DNA from: Moniliella sp. 'wahieum'
Lineage: Eukaryota > Basidiomycota > Moniliellomycetes > Moniliellales > Moniliellaceae
Reading direction: 5' to 3'
Assembly: GCA_003971905.1 (NCBI GenBank)
Contig: RSEE01000025.1
Span: 434,001 to 498,000, forward strand
DNA length: 64,000 nucleotides
Shown: positions 46,568 to 55,635 of the stretch, piece after piece
Layout of the letters: every line of letters begins with the position of its first letter
Position numbering within the stretch: the first letter of the stretch is position 1
Notes under the pieces: generated by a model
The model's database searches: none
What the model was told of the DNA's origin: nothing
What the model saw: the letters and a program-made list of their open reading frames with translations, nothing else
Program-made: the position numbers and the translations under genes

Positions 46568-47721
46568 TTGCCGGGACCAGATCGGAGCCAGCATGGTCCA
46601 ACTCAGATTCAGATCGCCCCCCCCCCCAATGCATATCAATTGGTCGCAACCACCGGATTCTATCTATTGACCGCAACCATCGGCACCGCTTCGTTGGGAC
46701 ACGAGTGCGAGTTTGGGGTAGCAGGGTTGGTAGGGGGAAAAAGCCGATAACCTACGTGAGTCATTGTGCGACGAGGCTTGAGAGTTATGTCACGTTTGTG
46801 GTAGTAGTGATCGAGCTGCTGTGTGTGGTTACTGAGTACTGAATAGCCAATGTAGTTATGCCCAGCGGCTCGAGCTCAGCAGCTGAGGGCTTAGCTTAGC
46901 CGCTCAGCCAGTACAGCTCAGCGCGCTCAGCCGAATCAACAAGACCAACACCCTTGCTACGCACCAGCGCGACCGGGCATGGTGGCGTGACGCGTGATAT
47001 CGGATACCTGGTGAATATATGGATCGGTGCCTTCAAGCTTCACTGGCTCTGCTAGGCCGGTAGCTCTGTTGGACTGATATACTGGGCAGAGGGGATGGGG
47101 GGGAGGGGGGGGGGGGCAAGATCGTAGCCACACACCAGTGCAGTGGGATAGAATCGTATGACCCAACGGACTTCCACCGGGAAAAGGGGGCCGGTTATAG
47201 TATTTAGTGAGATAGTCGTTGGGAGGGGGAGGAGGCAACTGTACCGCACAGAAGCGGGTGCCTCTTGCCCCGAGAGCACAACTGGCGAAGATTCCTGCGG
47301 CAGAAAGGAAGAGGAAAGAGGCAACAGAGGGTACGATCACGCGCATCGATCAAACTTGAAGCTTGAAGCTTCATGCTCCAAGCTTCAAGCCGCATCGGCC
47401 GCCGTGCGCTACCGTACCTCGTGCCCCGTTGGAAGAGGTCCAACAGCTGTACTGCCCCCCTATAGCATTGCATATTGGGAAGCCAGGCCTCAGGAGTTAT
47501 AAGGGTGCAAAACCGCCAGAGGCCAGTTATACGTAGAAGTATATATCGTTGTTGCATCATCGATCAGTCGAGGGTCTCCCGAAATACTAAAGCCCCTGAG
47601 CTAAGTTATACGTGGATTGCGACGATTTCTCCCCACCAACTTCTCCGAGCTTGCCACCACCACCACATTCCCATCCACCACCTCTAACGCACCCTTAACG
47701 CCTTTTACGACCCGTACGACC
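46568..47721. other. Intergenic region with palindromic words
   Basis: HIS7 3' flank and promoter of the zinc-finger gene. It contains a GCTCAGC/AGTACTG-rich cluster (46830-46935) and an AAGCTT heptad array (47359-47391). No gene is called. Confidence 0.6.
47359..47391. repeat. Palindrome-heptad array, AAGCTTS with one decayed unit
   Basis: In strict 7-bp register: AAGCTTG, AAGCTTC, ATGCTCC, AAGCTTC, AAGCC. The decayed unit keeps the 7-bp phase, which suggests substitutions in an older perfect array. Confidence 0.9.
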
Positions 47722-48883
47722 ATGCCCCACCAACGGGCTTCCCTTGACCCTGCCTCACTCACCCTTCCATCCTTGGGGGCAACGTATGTTTTTTGTTGCG
47801 TTTTTGAGGAGCGTCCGTGGAACGTGTGCTAATCTTTTACTGTCAACAGCAGCAGGCTTGGTTGGTAGACATGATGGCTCCCCCTTCGATGGAGAGCACT
47901 CCTTTCCTCACCTCGAGCCAAGGAAGCGATTCTTCCTTTAGCCCCGGATCGGACTTGCTCACCAACTCCACTACCACCTCCAGTCCGCTCAATTTGTCCC
48001 CGACCTCGCCCCTGTATTCAGATATGCGCTCCGCGCTTGAATTGCATATGGGGGATGCCTGCGATCCGCTCCTCTTCCCGCCACAAGGAAACGAATGGAT
48101 GGGCTTCGGGATGTACTCCACCCCGCTCTCCGTGGCCCCCACATCGCTCTTCTCTGATCCGGCCCACGTCCGTTCTCAATCGGTCTCCCTGCCCCTTGCC
48201 TCCTCGCATTTCCCCGCGCAAGAGGAAGGGCACAGAATCTTGGCCTCCTTGATTTCCCCCGATGAACACCAGGTGCCCACAGCTACGCTCTGCCCATTCC
48301 CGAATTGCTCCAAGGTATTCCCGAAGAACCGGACCTACAACCTCAAGGCTCACCTCAGGAGTCACATCAACCTCAAACCGTTCGTCTGTCCACGGTGCAA
48401 TCGTACCTTCCCGAGGAAACATGACCTACAGCGTCATGCGCGCAGCCACGTACGCCCCCCCCGTCCATATAAGAGATTGTGTTGCGAAGCGACGGATACT
48501 GATGCCACAATCGACTCCAGACGGGCGACAAACCGTACGTGTGCGAAGCGTGTGGCAAGGCCTTCCCACGCTCTGACGCACTGCGGCGACATTGGAAGTC
48601 TGACCCTACCTGCCGCGACCAGCTGCCCGACCTGAGCAGCATCGCTGCCACCCGCGCTGGCTCAAGCAAGATCAAGAAGTCCAAGAAAGGTGGGAAGGGC
48701 AAGGCTGTGGCGACGAGTGTGCTGGAGGGCAAGGCTGCGGCGCCGAGTGTGGTGCAGGGCGCGACGACCGTCCCCGCGGAGAACCTCACAGCGCCGTCGT
48801 CGGGACCGCTCCCTACGTCAGCGTTGGCACACGCACCTGACCAAGCCACACATCCGCCCGCCCTGCTCGCTGGGCTCGAGTAG
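47722..48883 (+). CDS. C2H2 zinc-finger transcription factor, Crz1-like
   Basis: Probable calcineurin-responsive-type activator. Exon 1 (47722-47783) reads MPHQRASLDPASLTLPSLG. Intron 47784-47849 (66 nt) has GTATGT, branch CTAAT and CAACAG. One extra G in the GGGGG run of exon 1 is needed to keep phase; otherwise ATG 47871 could serve. The Ser/Thr/Pro-rich middle could host phosphoregulation. Finger 1 is CPFPNCSKVFPKNRTYNLKA-HLRSH. Finger 2 is CPRCNRTFPRKHDLQRHARSH. Intron 48450-48520 (71 nt, GTACGC..CTCCAG) leads to finger 3, CEACGKAFPRSDALRRHWKS. This order, with NLKxHLRxH then RKHDxxRH then RxDALxRH, matches Crz1 and relatives. A basic KKSKKGGKGK tail ends at TAG 48881-48883. Confidence 0.75.
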
Positions 48884-50139
48884 CCGTAGGCTCGCTTCGT
48901 CCCTCTTATCCTGCTGCATCGGCCGGCCTGATCAGCTTATCCATTCTCCCCCCTCCCCTTTCCCCCCATTTCATCCGCCCCCATCTCGACCAAAAGCACA
49001 AATATAGTCCCCCCCCATCTCTTCCCAGCCCAAGCTTGGCCGGGCGACTATACCCCGTGTTTCACGTGTCACGATCCTATACCGTCGCCTGTGCTTTCCT
49101 TCCTCTCCCCACCTCCCCCTCCGAACCTTCCCATCTTCCCATCAGGTAGCCGAGCGGTTTGTGTCCCCCTCCGGGGTGAGGACCGCCGCTGGCACCTACG
49201 ACGCTATAACGCCACTTACTACGACCACACACTCGTTTTGCCTTGTTTGGAGAGACGCTTATGCGTCCTCTTCTCTCTCTCGTCGTATTGCCCACCTCCA
49301 TCCACGCTCTCTCGCCGAGCGCACCGTGTGAGGGCGCTGTTTCGGCGCGTCACACTCAGGGCCAAGCTGTAGAGGGTAGGACGGGGGTAGGACGGTTATA
49401 GGTCAGTCCCCGCCGAGTGAAAACACACTGAGTACACTGAGCGCCCCCTGCCTGAGGGCTCAGCCTGAGGCTTCTTCAGGCTTCAGGTAATATCCAACAC
49501 GAAGAGAGGCAGAGCGTAAGAAGACAGCCAGGGGGTACGGGTGCCTCTGTTTGATCAGGAAGTCGGATGTATCTGGAAGTCGGATGTATCTGGCGAGCAA
49601 ACGGTTTGGAGGCGGCGGCGGTGGCCCCAGAGAGGATGGGATAGGGGACGGAAGTGGGCTGTTCGCTGCTTGCGCTTACTCGGGCGCTCCGGGTCACTCT
49701 CAGCCTGGGCGCACCCGCTGTGTTCCGCCCTTGGATACGCGCGAATAAGCGGAGGCGCGCCGCGCACACTGGCGCTGCGCCACTCAGGCACACGCAGGCA
49801 CCGAGGGCAGCGCCACACAGGCGCCGTGGGCTGCTGGCACGCAGCGTACGTAAGCCGTGCCTGGCTGCTCCCGGGCAAGCGAGCTGCTCTGGGCTGCCAG
49901 GCTTCCCGCAACAGGCCGCACTGCGCCCAGCGGACGCACTAGTGGCCTAACCCCGAACCCGAACACCGCAACACCCGCCCCAACGCCGGCCCCACCGCCA
50001 TCCGCATTGCGCTTCTCCCCACCCTCGGCGCCCTTCTCGCTTCCTCCCCCGGAAGCGCCTTTTCTCGCTCACCTGCGCCCCTGCCCCTGCCCCTGCCCTT
50101 GCCCTGCCCTCGGGGTACGCCCCCACCCTGCCTCCCGCC
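48884..50139. other. Intergenic region, 1.25 kb
   Basis: C/T-rich stretches (48945-49000, 49090-49140), a short palindromic-word cluster near 49428-49490 (ACTGAGTACACTGAG, CTCAGCCTGAG) and a tandem 15-mer (GAAGTCGGATGTATCTG near 49559 and 49576). No gene is called. Confidence 0.5.
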
Positions 50140-51132
50140 ATGCCCGACCCCCTGCCCCTCGCCTGGCCCCTCCCCGGCCCCCTCCCCAGCGACAGCGCCA
50201 TCACCAACCCCGCCGTCACCAGCCCCGGCTTGGACCCCGACACGGCCATCCCAAGCGACCTGGATGCGCTGTTCCAGTCCCTCGACCCGGCCATTGCGTT
50301 GGACGACCTCCCCCTCCTGCCCCCCGACCCCGCTGTGTTTGCTGCGCCAGCAATGTCCGCGCCCGCATCCTCTGCCCCACCTCTGCCGAGTCCGCCACCC
50401 CCACAGCTCCCTTCTCCTTCCCAGCCTCAGCCTCAGCCTCAGCTTCATGCCCATTCCCATTCTCATTCCCATCCTCATCCTCATCCGCATCCGCATCCTC
50501 GTCCCCACCCCTATTCCCAGTCCAACTCCACTCCCCGCTCCCATTCCCATTCCCACTCCCACTCTTTCCCCAATTCTCATCCCCAACCTCAACCCCAACC
50601 TCAAACTCAAACTCAACCTGGCCCTCTCCCGCAACCCCAGACCCTATCTCAGCCTTCCCCACAAGTCGCCTCACACACCCCAATGCAACCCTCCGCGCCA
50701 CCTCTGGATGCATGGGACGGGTGGTGGCCTGTACCAGCACTGTCTTCGGTGCCACTGGTACCTGCCTCTACTGGGCCAAGCAGCCAACCTCTGGCGGCAG
50801 ATACGGACCTCTTCTCCCTTCCTTTCAACCCCCTCTCCCTTCGCCCCTCGGACCAATTTACCCAACTGGACCAAGCCGCTCTTCCCTTCTCCCTGGACAA
50901 CTGGTCCGTCCTTTCCCCTCCGCTGCATGAAACTCTGCCTCCTACCCCAGGCTCGGTGCCTGGCTCGGTACCTGGCTCGGCTCGTAGCCCGGGCCAAATA
51001 TGGAAGACACGGTCTGCCGAACCAGCCCCCTCTTCCTCTGGTACCTCGAGCAGCGTCCGTTCGCACCAATCGGACCCTACAACAGTAAGAGCCCCCCGAC
51101 TCCCGGCCTGTCCTCCCGTCTGCAACGACTGA
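50140..51132 (+). CDS. His/Pro/Gln-rich protein with possible activation domain
   Basis: I do not recognise a family. A single uninterrupted 330-codon frame starts at ATG 50140 (MPDPLPLAWPLPGPLP). Residues about 38-62 (SDLDALFQSLDPAIALDDLP) are acidic with spaced bulky hydrophobics, a pattern of transcriptional activation domains. Next come alternating His-Ser and His-Pro runs (HAHSHSHSHPHPHPHPHP), Gln-Pro runs, and a Trp-rich patch (DAWDGWWPVPAL). Ser/Thr/Pro-rich sequence ends at TGA 51130-51132. There is no DNA-binding domain in frame. It could be a co-activator or the N-terminal part of a regulator whose DNA-binding exon is missed. Low complexity means a chance open frame is possible, but the activation-like block and length argue for a gene. 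Confidence 0.55.
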   Translation: MPDPLPLAWPLPGPLPSDSAITNPAVTSPGLDPDTAIPSDLDALFQSLDPAIALDDLPLLPPDPAVFAAPAMSAPASSAPPLPSPPPPQLPSPSQPQPQPQLHAHSHSHSHPHPHPHPHPRPHPYSQSNSTPRSHSHSHSHSFPNSHPQPQPQPQTQTQPGPLPQPQTLSQPSPQVASHTPMQPSAPPLDAWDGWWPVPALSSVPLVPASTGPSSQPLAADTDLFSLPFNPLSLRPSDQFTQLDQAALPFSLDNWSVLSPPLHETLPPTPGSVPGSVPGSARSPGQIWKTRSAEPAPSSSGTSSSVRSHQSDPTTVRAPRLPACPPVCND

Positions 51133-52546
51133 ACCGCGATCGGGGCGGTCCTCCCGTCGGAGGCATATAACCCTCAGTGCCGCTTTGGCTTGCGCCTCCC
51201 CCCTATCCCTCCCCTGCGCTTGCCTCAAGGGTCTTGTACCAAGTATCCCCTGTATCCATTGCTACATTTCTCCTATCCACCCTTTTGCCCTAGTTGTTGG
51301 TACGATTCCCCTTTTTCTGTTGGAGGATTAACAGGAGTTGGGGGGGGCGGGAGAGCACCAAACCAGGACCTTTTTTGGCCCTGATCCAGGTGCAGTCTTT
51401 TCCTCGAACTCCAGCATTGTGGCCTCCGGCCTTCCAGCACCAGCGGTGGTTGAGAATCTCGGTGCTGCCTCTGCCCCCGAGCCTGGTGCTCGTGTTGGAT
51501 CATGTTGTGCCATGAGGCTTGTGTAGCCAGGATAACCCAGGTGGCGGATTAGGTCGGATGGGGTAGCCTGGGGGGTTCGGATGGATGACAGGCGACGCGA
51601 CCCAACGGTGCGGGCCTGGCTTGGGCTGCAACCGGGAGCGTTGGAGCGTTGCAACAAATGACGTGGCTGTGCCTCCTCTCCAAGTCGGTGGGCAAAGGAC
51701 CATGAAGCTAGGAGTCCGTCCGTCACCGGCGTCACCAGCATTCGACAAGGATGAGGAAGAACCTGCCTAGCGTCGCGTTCGTGCGCTCCCTACTACTAAG
51801 CCTGGGACTCGTACATACAGTGTGGTTCAGACAGTTGTGTGCCGCGTCAGCTTGTGATGGCTGATAGTTGGAGAAAACGCGTCAAACACCGGTACTAGCG
51901 ATGCGCATCGTGATCGCCTCGGGTTTCGTCACCAGAGCATTGGATCAAAATGCTGGTGTCGGGGGTCGTGCCAGCCGGTGCCGGACGGAGTATGATGAGA
52001 CGTCCTGTAAAGGAAGTACCATGCACGCGTAGCTGGAAGCCAAGCTCCATCTGCTTTCGACGCTTTGCTCTTTGCTGTTATACCGTATTCACTTGCCGTC
52101 TCGTCTCGTCGTATCATACAGACCGGATCAACAGATGTGAGTTTGTGTCTCCCGTTCATTTCCTTTGGCCCAAACCCACGTATTTGCCAAACCAAGTGGT
52201 GGCAGCGATCCTCAGTCTTTGTCTTCATCAAGTACAGATCAAAAGCTGTAAACACTAGCAAGTGTTTTCCACTTGTTCAGCACAGCGTTCGTGCGAAGTA
52301 GGGGGCGACGACACAGGCAGCGTATTAACATTTCGACGACACAGGTAGGCATATATGAGGACGGGTGTGGTGCAAAAATATACAAAGAAAAATAAGACGA
52401 TGGTGGGGCAGGACCAGCATGCCGCCGAACGACGGTCGCACCTACTATAAACCCAGGGGAAGGCGTGCGTGACAAGAAAAGCCCGAGTCCATGGTGAAAG
52501 GGAAGCAAGTGCGGACTGTACACAGGGAAATAGAGGCATGGAAGCA
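51133..52546. other. Intergenic region, 1.4 kb
   Basis: 3' flanks of the His/Pro-rich gene (+) and the glucanase (-). Open frames are short and overlapping. Composition becomes more AT-rich toward 52000-52400. No gene is seen. Confidence 0.5.
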
Positions 52547-53971
52547 TCAACAGACAGCATGCGTACGTTGGTTCAAATTGGTCGGGATCCAATGACCCAA
52601 GCCAGCTTGGTAGGACCAATAACTTGTTGGATCTTCGGTTTTCCAAGTAAACATGACCCATCCCTGCGTTGTGTTCGTATACGAGCGACTGGGTGTCGAA
52701 CAGTTGTTGTCGGTAGAGCGTATCGTCGACCCGCCCAGGATGGGATCGAAGAGGGCGCGCCTTCGGCCGGGAGGACCGGCGTCCGGCACCGGAAGTGGGC
52801 GGGGTCTGCTTTTTCCCGTTGATTCTTGCGTCTGGCGACACTCCACTCTCCCAGATTGTCTCATGGTGCGATTGGCTTGCTGCGAGCGCCCCTTTCAGTT
52901 GACATACTTGCCGCAAGGCGACATCCGTCACATTGTTGTACGCTGGCGGGTCTGCAGCAGTACCATTGGTCAGTCGTCTCCATTCCCCCCATTACCCATT
53001 ACACCCTCAACAATACGAGTTACTGTTCGGGAAAGCACACGTACTGGCAACACCACTGTTGTACTGGTACATGTTGGCGTAAATGTGTGTATCGACGGAT
53101 CCCTTGCCACCATTAAAGGTGTACCAGGAAGACAGGTTGAGGAACCCATCATGGTACACCGACGTAAACCCCGACTGCAACTGGTTGAGGGCAGTAGTGT
53201 AGTAATTCTTAGTAAAGGCAACGTTGTTGTCCTTGTTCATGTTGAGCAACGGCTCATTGAGCGCCTCAATGTGGGTCACTGTGCTCTGTTTCGAGCTGAA
53301 GGTAGAAGCAATCTGTTTCAACACTGCCTCGGCATTGGCGTTCGACTGAGCATCTTGCCAGTACATACCCCCCTCGGCCGGACGAGCCGTGGCCATTCTG
53401 GGAACCGGGTGCGCCATGCAAACAGATGATGACTTTGATCCCGTGGTTCTCAGCCCAACCGACCGCACGAGATAAGTAGGCCGTTTGGTTGGCGTGCACG
53501 TACGGCTCCCCGGCTGAGGTGTCGTACGCCCAGTACCCAATGGGAATCCTTCATTGCAACTGCGTTAGCTAGCCGGACACGCGCGCCTATCCCTGACAAA
53601 ATGCAGAACAGAGGAACGACATACCGAACATAGTTCAGGCCCACGGCGGCCATCTGGCGGAAATCGTCTTCAGACACAAAGTTCTCCCAGTGTTTGGTCA
53701 GGATTTGGGTGGCGTTGGGGGCATACCCAAACGTCCATTCATCAATGATGGAGTTGTTCCCTGTTGATTGGTAAACGGAAGGTACGAGCCACTGCTCGCT
53801 TACCAACCACCCGCTAACGAAACATCATCCATCCCATGCTCTGCAGTCAGTATACTCAGTTTGGTGCTTCGACAAACGACGTCCGCGGGACATACCCAAG
53901 GTTGACCCCCGGATGGGAGCAGCGCACGCAACGTGGGCCGCAGCAAGAAGCACCAATAGAAAAAGGCGCAT
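52547..53971 (-). CDS. Exo-1,3-beta-glucanase, GH5_9, secreted
   Basis: Cell-wall or secreted glucan 1,3-beta-glucosidase of GH5 subfamily 9. The start at 53971 gives the signal peptide MRLFLLVLLAAAHVACA. Introns resolve cleanly: 53814-53895 joins RGVNLG to GWLVSEQWLVPS; 53549-53624 joins NYVR to IPIGYWAYDTSAGEPY; 52952-53023 joins FPN to PPAYNNVTD. Family blocks are KVIICLHGAPGSQNG, HIEALNEP (acid/base Glu) and, in another frame, GEWSVA (nucleophile Glu). TQGWVMFTWKTED and YWSYQAGLGHWIP follow near the C-terminus. Frame changes fall in a G6 run near 53368 and around the GEWS codons near 52855. The N-glycosylation-type sites NNS, NAT and NQT suit a secreted enzyme. The stop is TGA at 52547-52549 or close by. 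Confidence 0.88.
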
Positions 53972-54479
53972 AATGCGGAGCGGGAAAGAATGTGAGGAAG
54001 ACAAGGGCGGTGCGGGAAAAGTTGGAAATTCAAGCAAAGGACGTGAAGGGGGGCGTGCAATATGAAAAGGGTTGGGGTCGGTCGTCAACAGGAGGGCAGG
54101 CGTGGAATTGGTGGGGAGGAGGCGAGGGCGAGGCTAGATGGCCATGCGCTTTGCGGGTAGCCCGGGGGGTGAAGTCGAGAGTTGAGGAGATATGGGAAGC
54201 AATATGACACTGTCTGTAGGCTATAGGAGCGATGAGAAGCGCGCTGAAAGAGGCGCTTTTTGGATCCTCTTCTCTCCCCTCTCTGCGTTGCAGTGCACGC
54301 GCGTGTGTGTGGCGGAAGCGTTTGGGCGGGGATCCGTAGCATGCGCGCTGCGCGATGGCGACGTCCGAGCGTACGGTTGTTTCGGATGGCTGACGGCCCT
54401 GGTCCAACAGCAGTGCAGCTATGTAGAATGTCCACATGCATGTGCATTCTCATGATCATCATGTGCACACGTGTATCTC

Positions 54480-54500
54480 ACATCTCACCGGTCACCGGTC
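54480..54500. repeat. Palindrome-heptad array, ACCGGTC x2 with ACATCTC
   Basis: ACATCTC, ACCGGTC, ACCGGTC in strict 7-bp register. ACCGGT is a palindrome and C is the spacer. Confidence 0.85.
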
Positions 54501-54569
54501 AACACCCGCCTGTCATCGATTGGTCATACGATCACCACCCACATCATCGACTACTTGGCCCTAGACTTG

Positions 54570-54604
54570 AAGCTTAAAGCTTAAGGCTTGAAGCTTGATG
54601 TATG
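54570..54604. repeat. Palindrome-heptad array, AAGCTTA/AAGCTTG
   Basis: Five heptads in register: AAGCTTA, AAGCTTA, AGGCTTG, AAGCTTG, ATGTATG. The spacer base varies (A, G) while the palindrome is kept. Confidence 0.9.
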
Positions 54605-54707
54605 ACGGCGGCCAAGACGAAGAGGACCATCCGACCACATGCCCATACCAGGGCGAGTTCATGGTATGCAGCTGGAGCAGTGGAAGATCGCCTTCCTCTC
54701 CATCGTC

Positions 54708-54721
54708 ACGCGTCACGCGTC
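54708..54721. repeat. Palindrome-heptad repeat, ACGCGTC x2
   Basis: Two perfect ACGCGTC units, palindrome ACGCGT with spacer C. Confidence 0.85.
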
Positions 54722-55134
54722 ATAGAGGCCATCTGCAATACGTCAATTAGCCTTTCGGCAACTGAAGCAGACCGAAGCTTGAGGCTTCTGTTAATGCGAG
54801 GACAAAGGCCTACGGAAAGAAGACACAGAGGGAGGTGATGGATCTATTCCAAGAGAGGAGCCCGTTAGGGGCAGAACATAGAGGAGAGTCGGATAGAACA
54901 GCGCGATGCGTGATGCGTGATCAGCTGCATGCATGATGGCGCTGACAGCTTCAACGTCTCATCGGCGCTCCCGGCCCGAAGCGTTTTCCATTTGCTACTA
55001 GCTATAAAACGGGAAAAGTTCTTCTATTATCGTGCCTGTGTTGGGTATTCAAAAGCGCAGTCTGTGGCCCAGAGAGCCACAGATAATGCTACCGATACAT
55101 GTGTGGGAGTTCAGATCTCTAATAGTTTACTACT

Positions 55135-55205
55135 GCTGAGCGTGCTGAGCGTGCTGAGCGCTCAGGCTGAGCGCGCTGAGCGGCTGTGAGCATGCGAGCG
55201 CGTGA
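55135..55205. repeat. GCTGAGCGT 9-bp repeat cluster
   Basis: Tandem GTGCTGAGC units followed by the inverted GCTCAGGCTGAGC. It has a 9-bp period rather than 7 and shares the GCTGAGC word with clusters at 29985-30060 and 46860-46935. Confidence 0.8.
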
Positions 55206-55309
55206 GCACGCTTCGAGTGGGGAGGATGCATCGGTAAACCCATGCGGCCGAGGCCAAAGTCAGAAAGCCAAAAACGGTGTAGTTGGTTCCAGCAGTTCCA
55301 TCAGCAGTG

Positions 55310-55384
55310 AGTACTGAGTGCTGAGTAGCTAGTAAGTAACTGAGTACTGAGTAGTGATCAATGATTGATGATCGATGATCGATG
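55310..55384. repeat. Palindrome-heptad arrays, AGTACTG then ATCGATG
   Basis: AGTACTG, AGTGCTG (55310-55323), then AGTACTG, AGTAGTG (55343-55356), then ATCGATG x2 (55371-55384). Two different palindromes lie within 75 bp. Confidence 0.85.
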
Positions 55385-55545
55385 ATCTGTTAACGTGTGT
55401 TACATGTTCCCACGGTTGCTCGCACGCGCAGTTGCTCGCGCGTTGCCACCAATATGTTCAAGAAGCTACCAGCCGAATGTTGCGTTTTGACATTTCAACT
55501 CAAAGGTCCAACGCCAATGTGTCAGCGCGACGCGTGATCAGGCTT

Positions 55546-55635
55546 CAAGCTTCAAGCTTCAAGTCGGTCACCGGTCAAGCTTCAAGCTTCAAGCCACATA
55601 GGCCATTTAGTACTTAGTACTCAGTCTGAGTACTT
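55546..55635. repeat. Mixed palindrome-heptad array, AAGCTTC / ACCGGTC / AGTACTY
   Basis: AAGCTTC x2 (55546-55559), a ten-base break, ACCGGTC (55570-55576), AAGCTTC x2 (55577-55590), then AGTACTT and AGTACTC (55609-55622), AGTCTG, AGTACTT. ACCGGTC joins AAGCTTC directly in phase. Confidence 0.9.

Noticed and set aside
44687..46639. 650-codon minus-strand frame opposite HIS7
   Set aside because: It is antisense to a complete, conserved enzyme and is a product of its codon bias.
49146..49215. GTAGCCGAGCGGTT as the D-arm of a Ser/Leu tRNA
   Set aside because: No TTC-containing T-arm or matching acceptor stem follows within a tRNA length.
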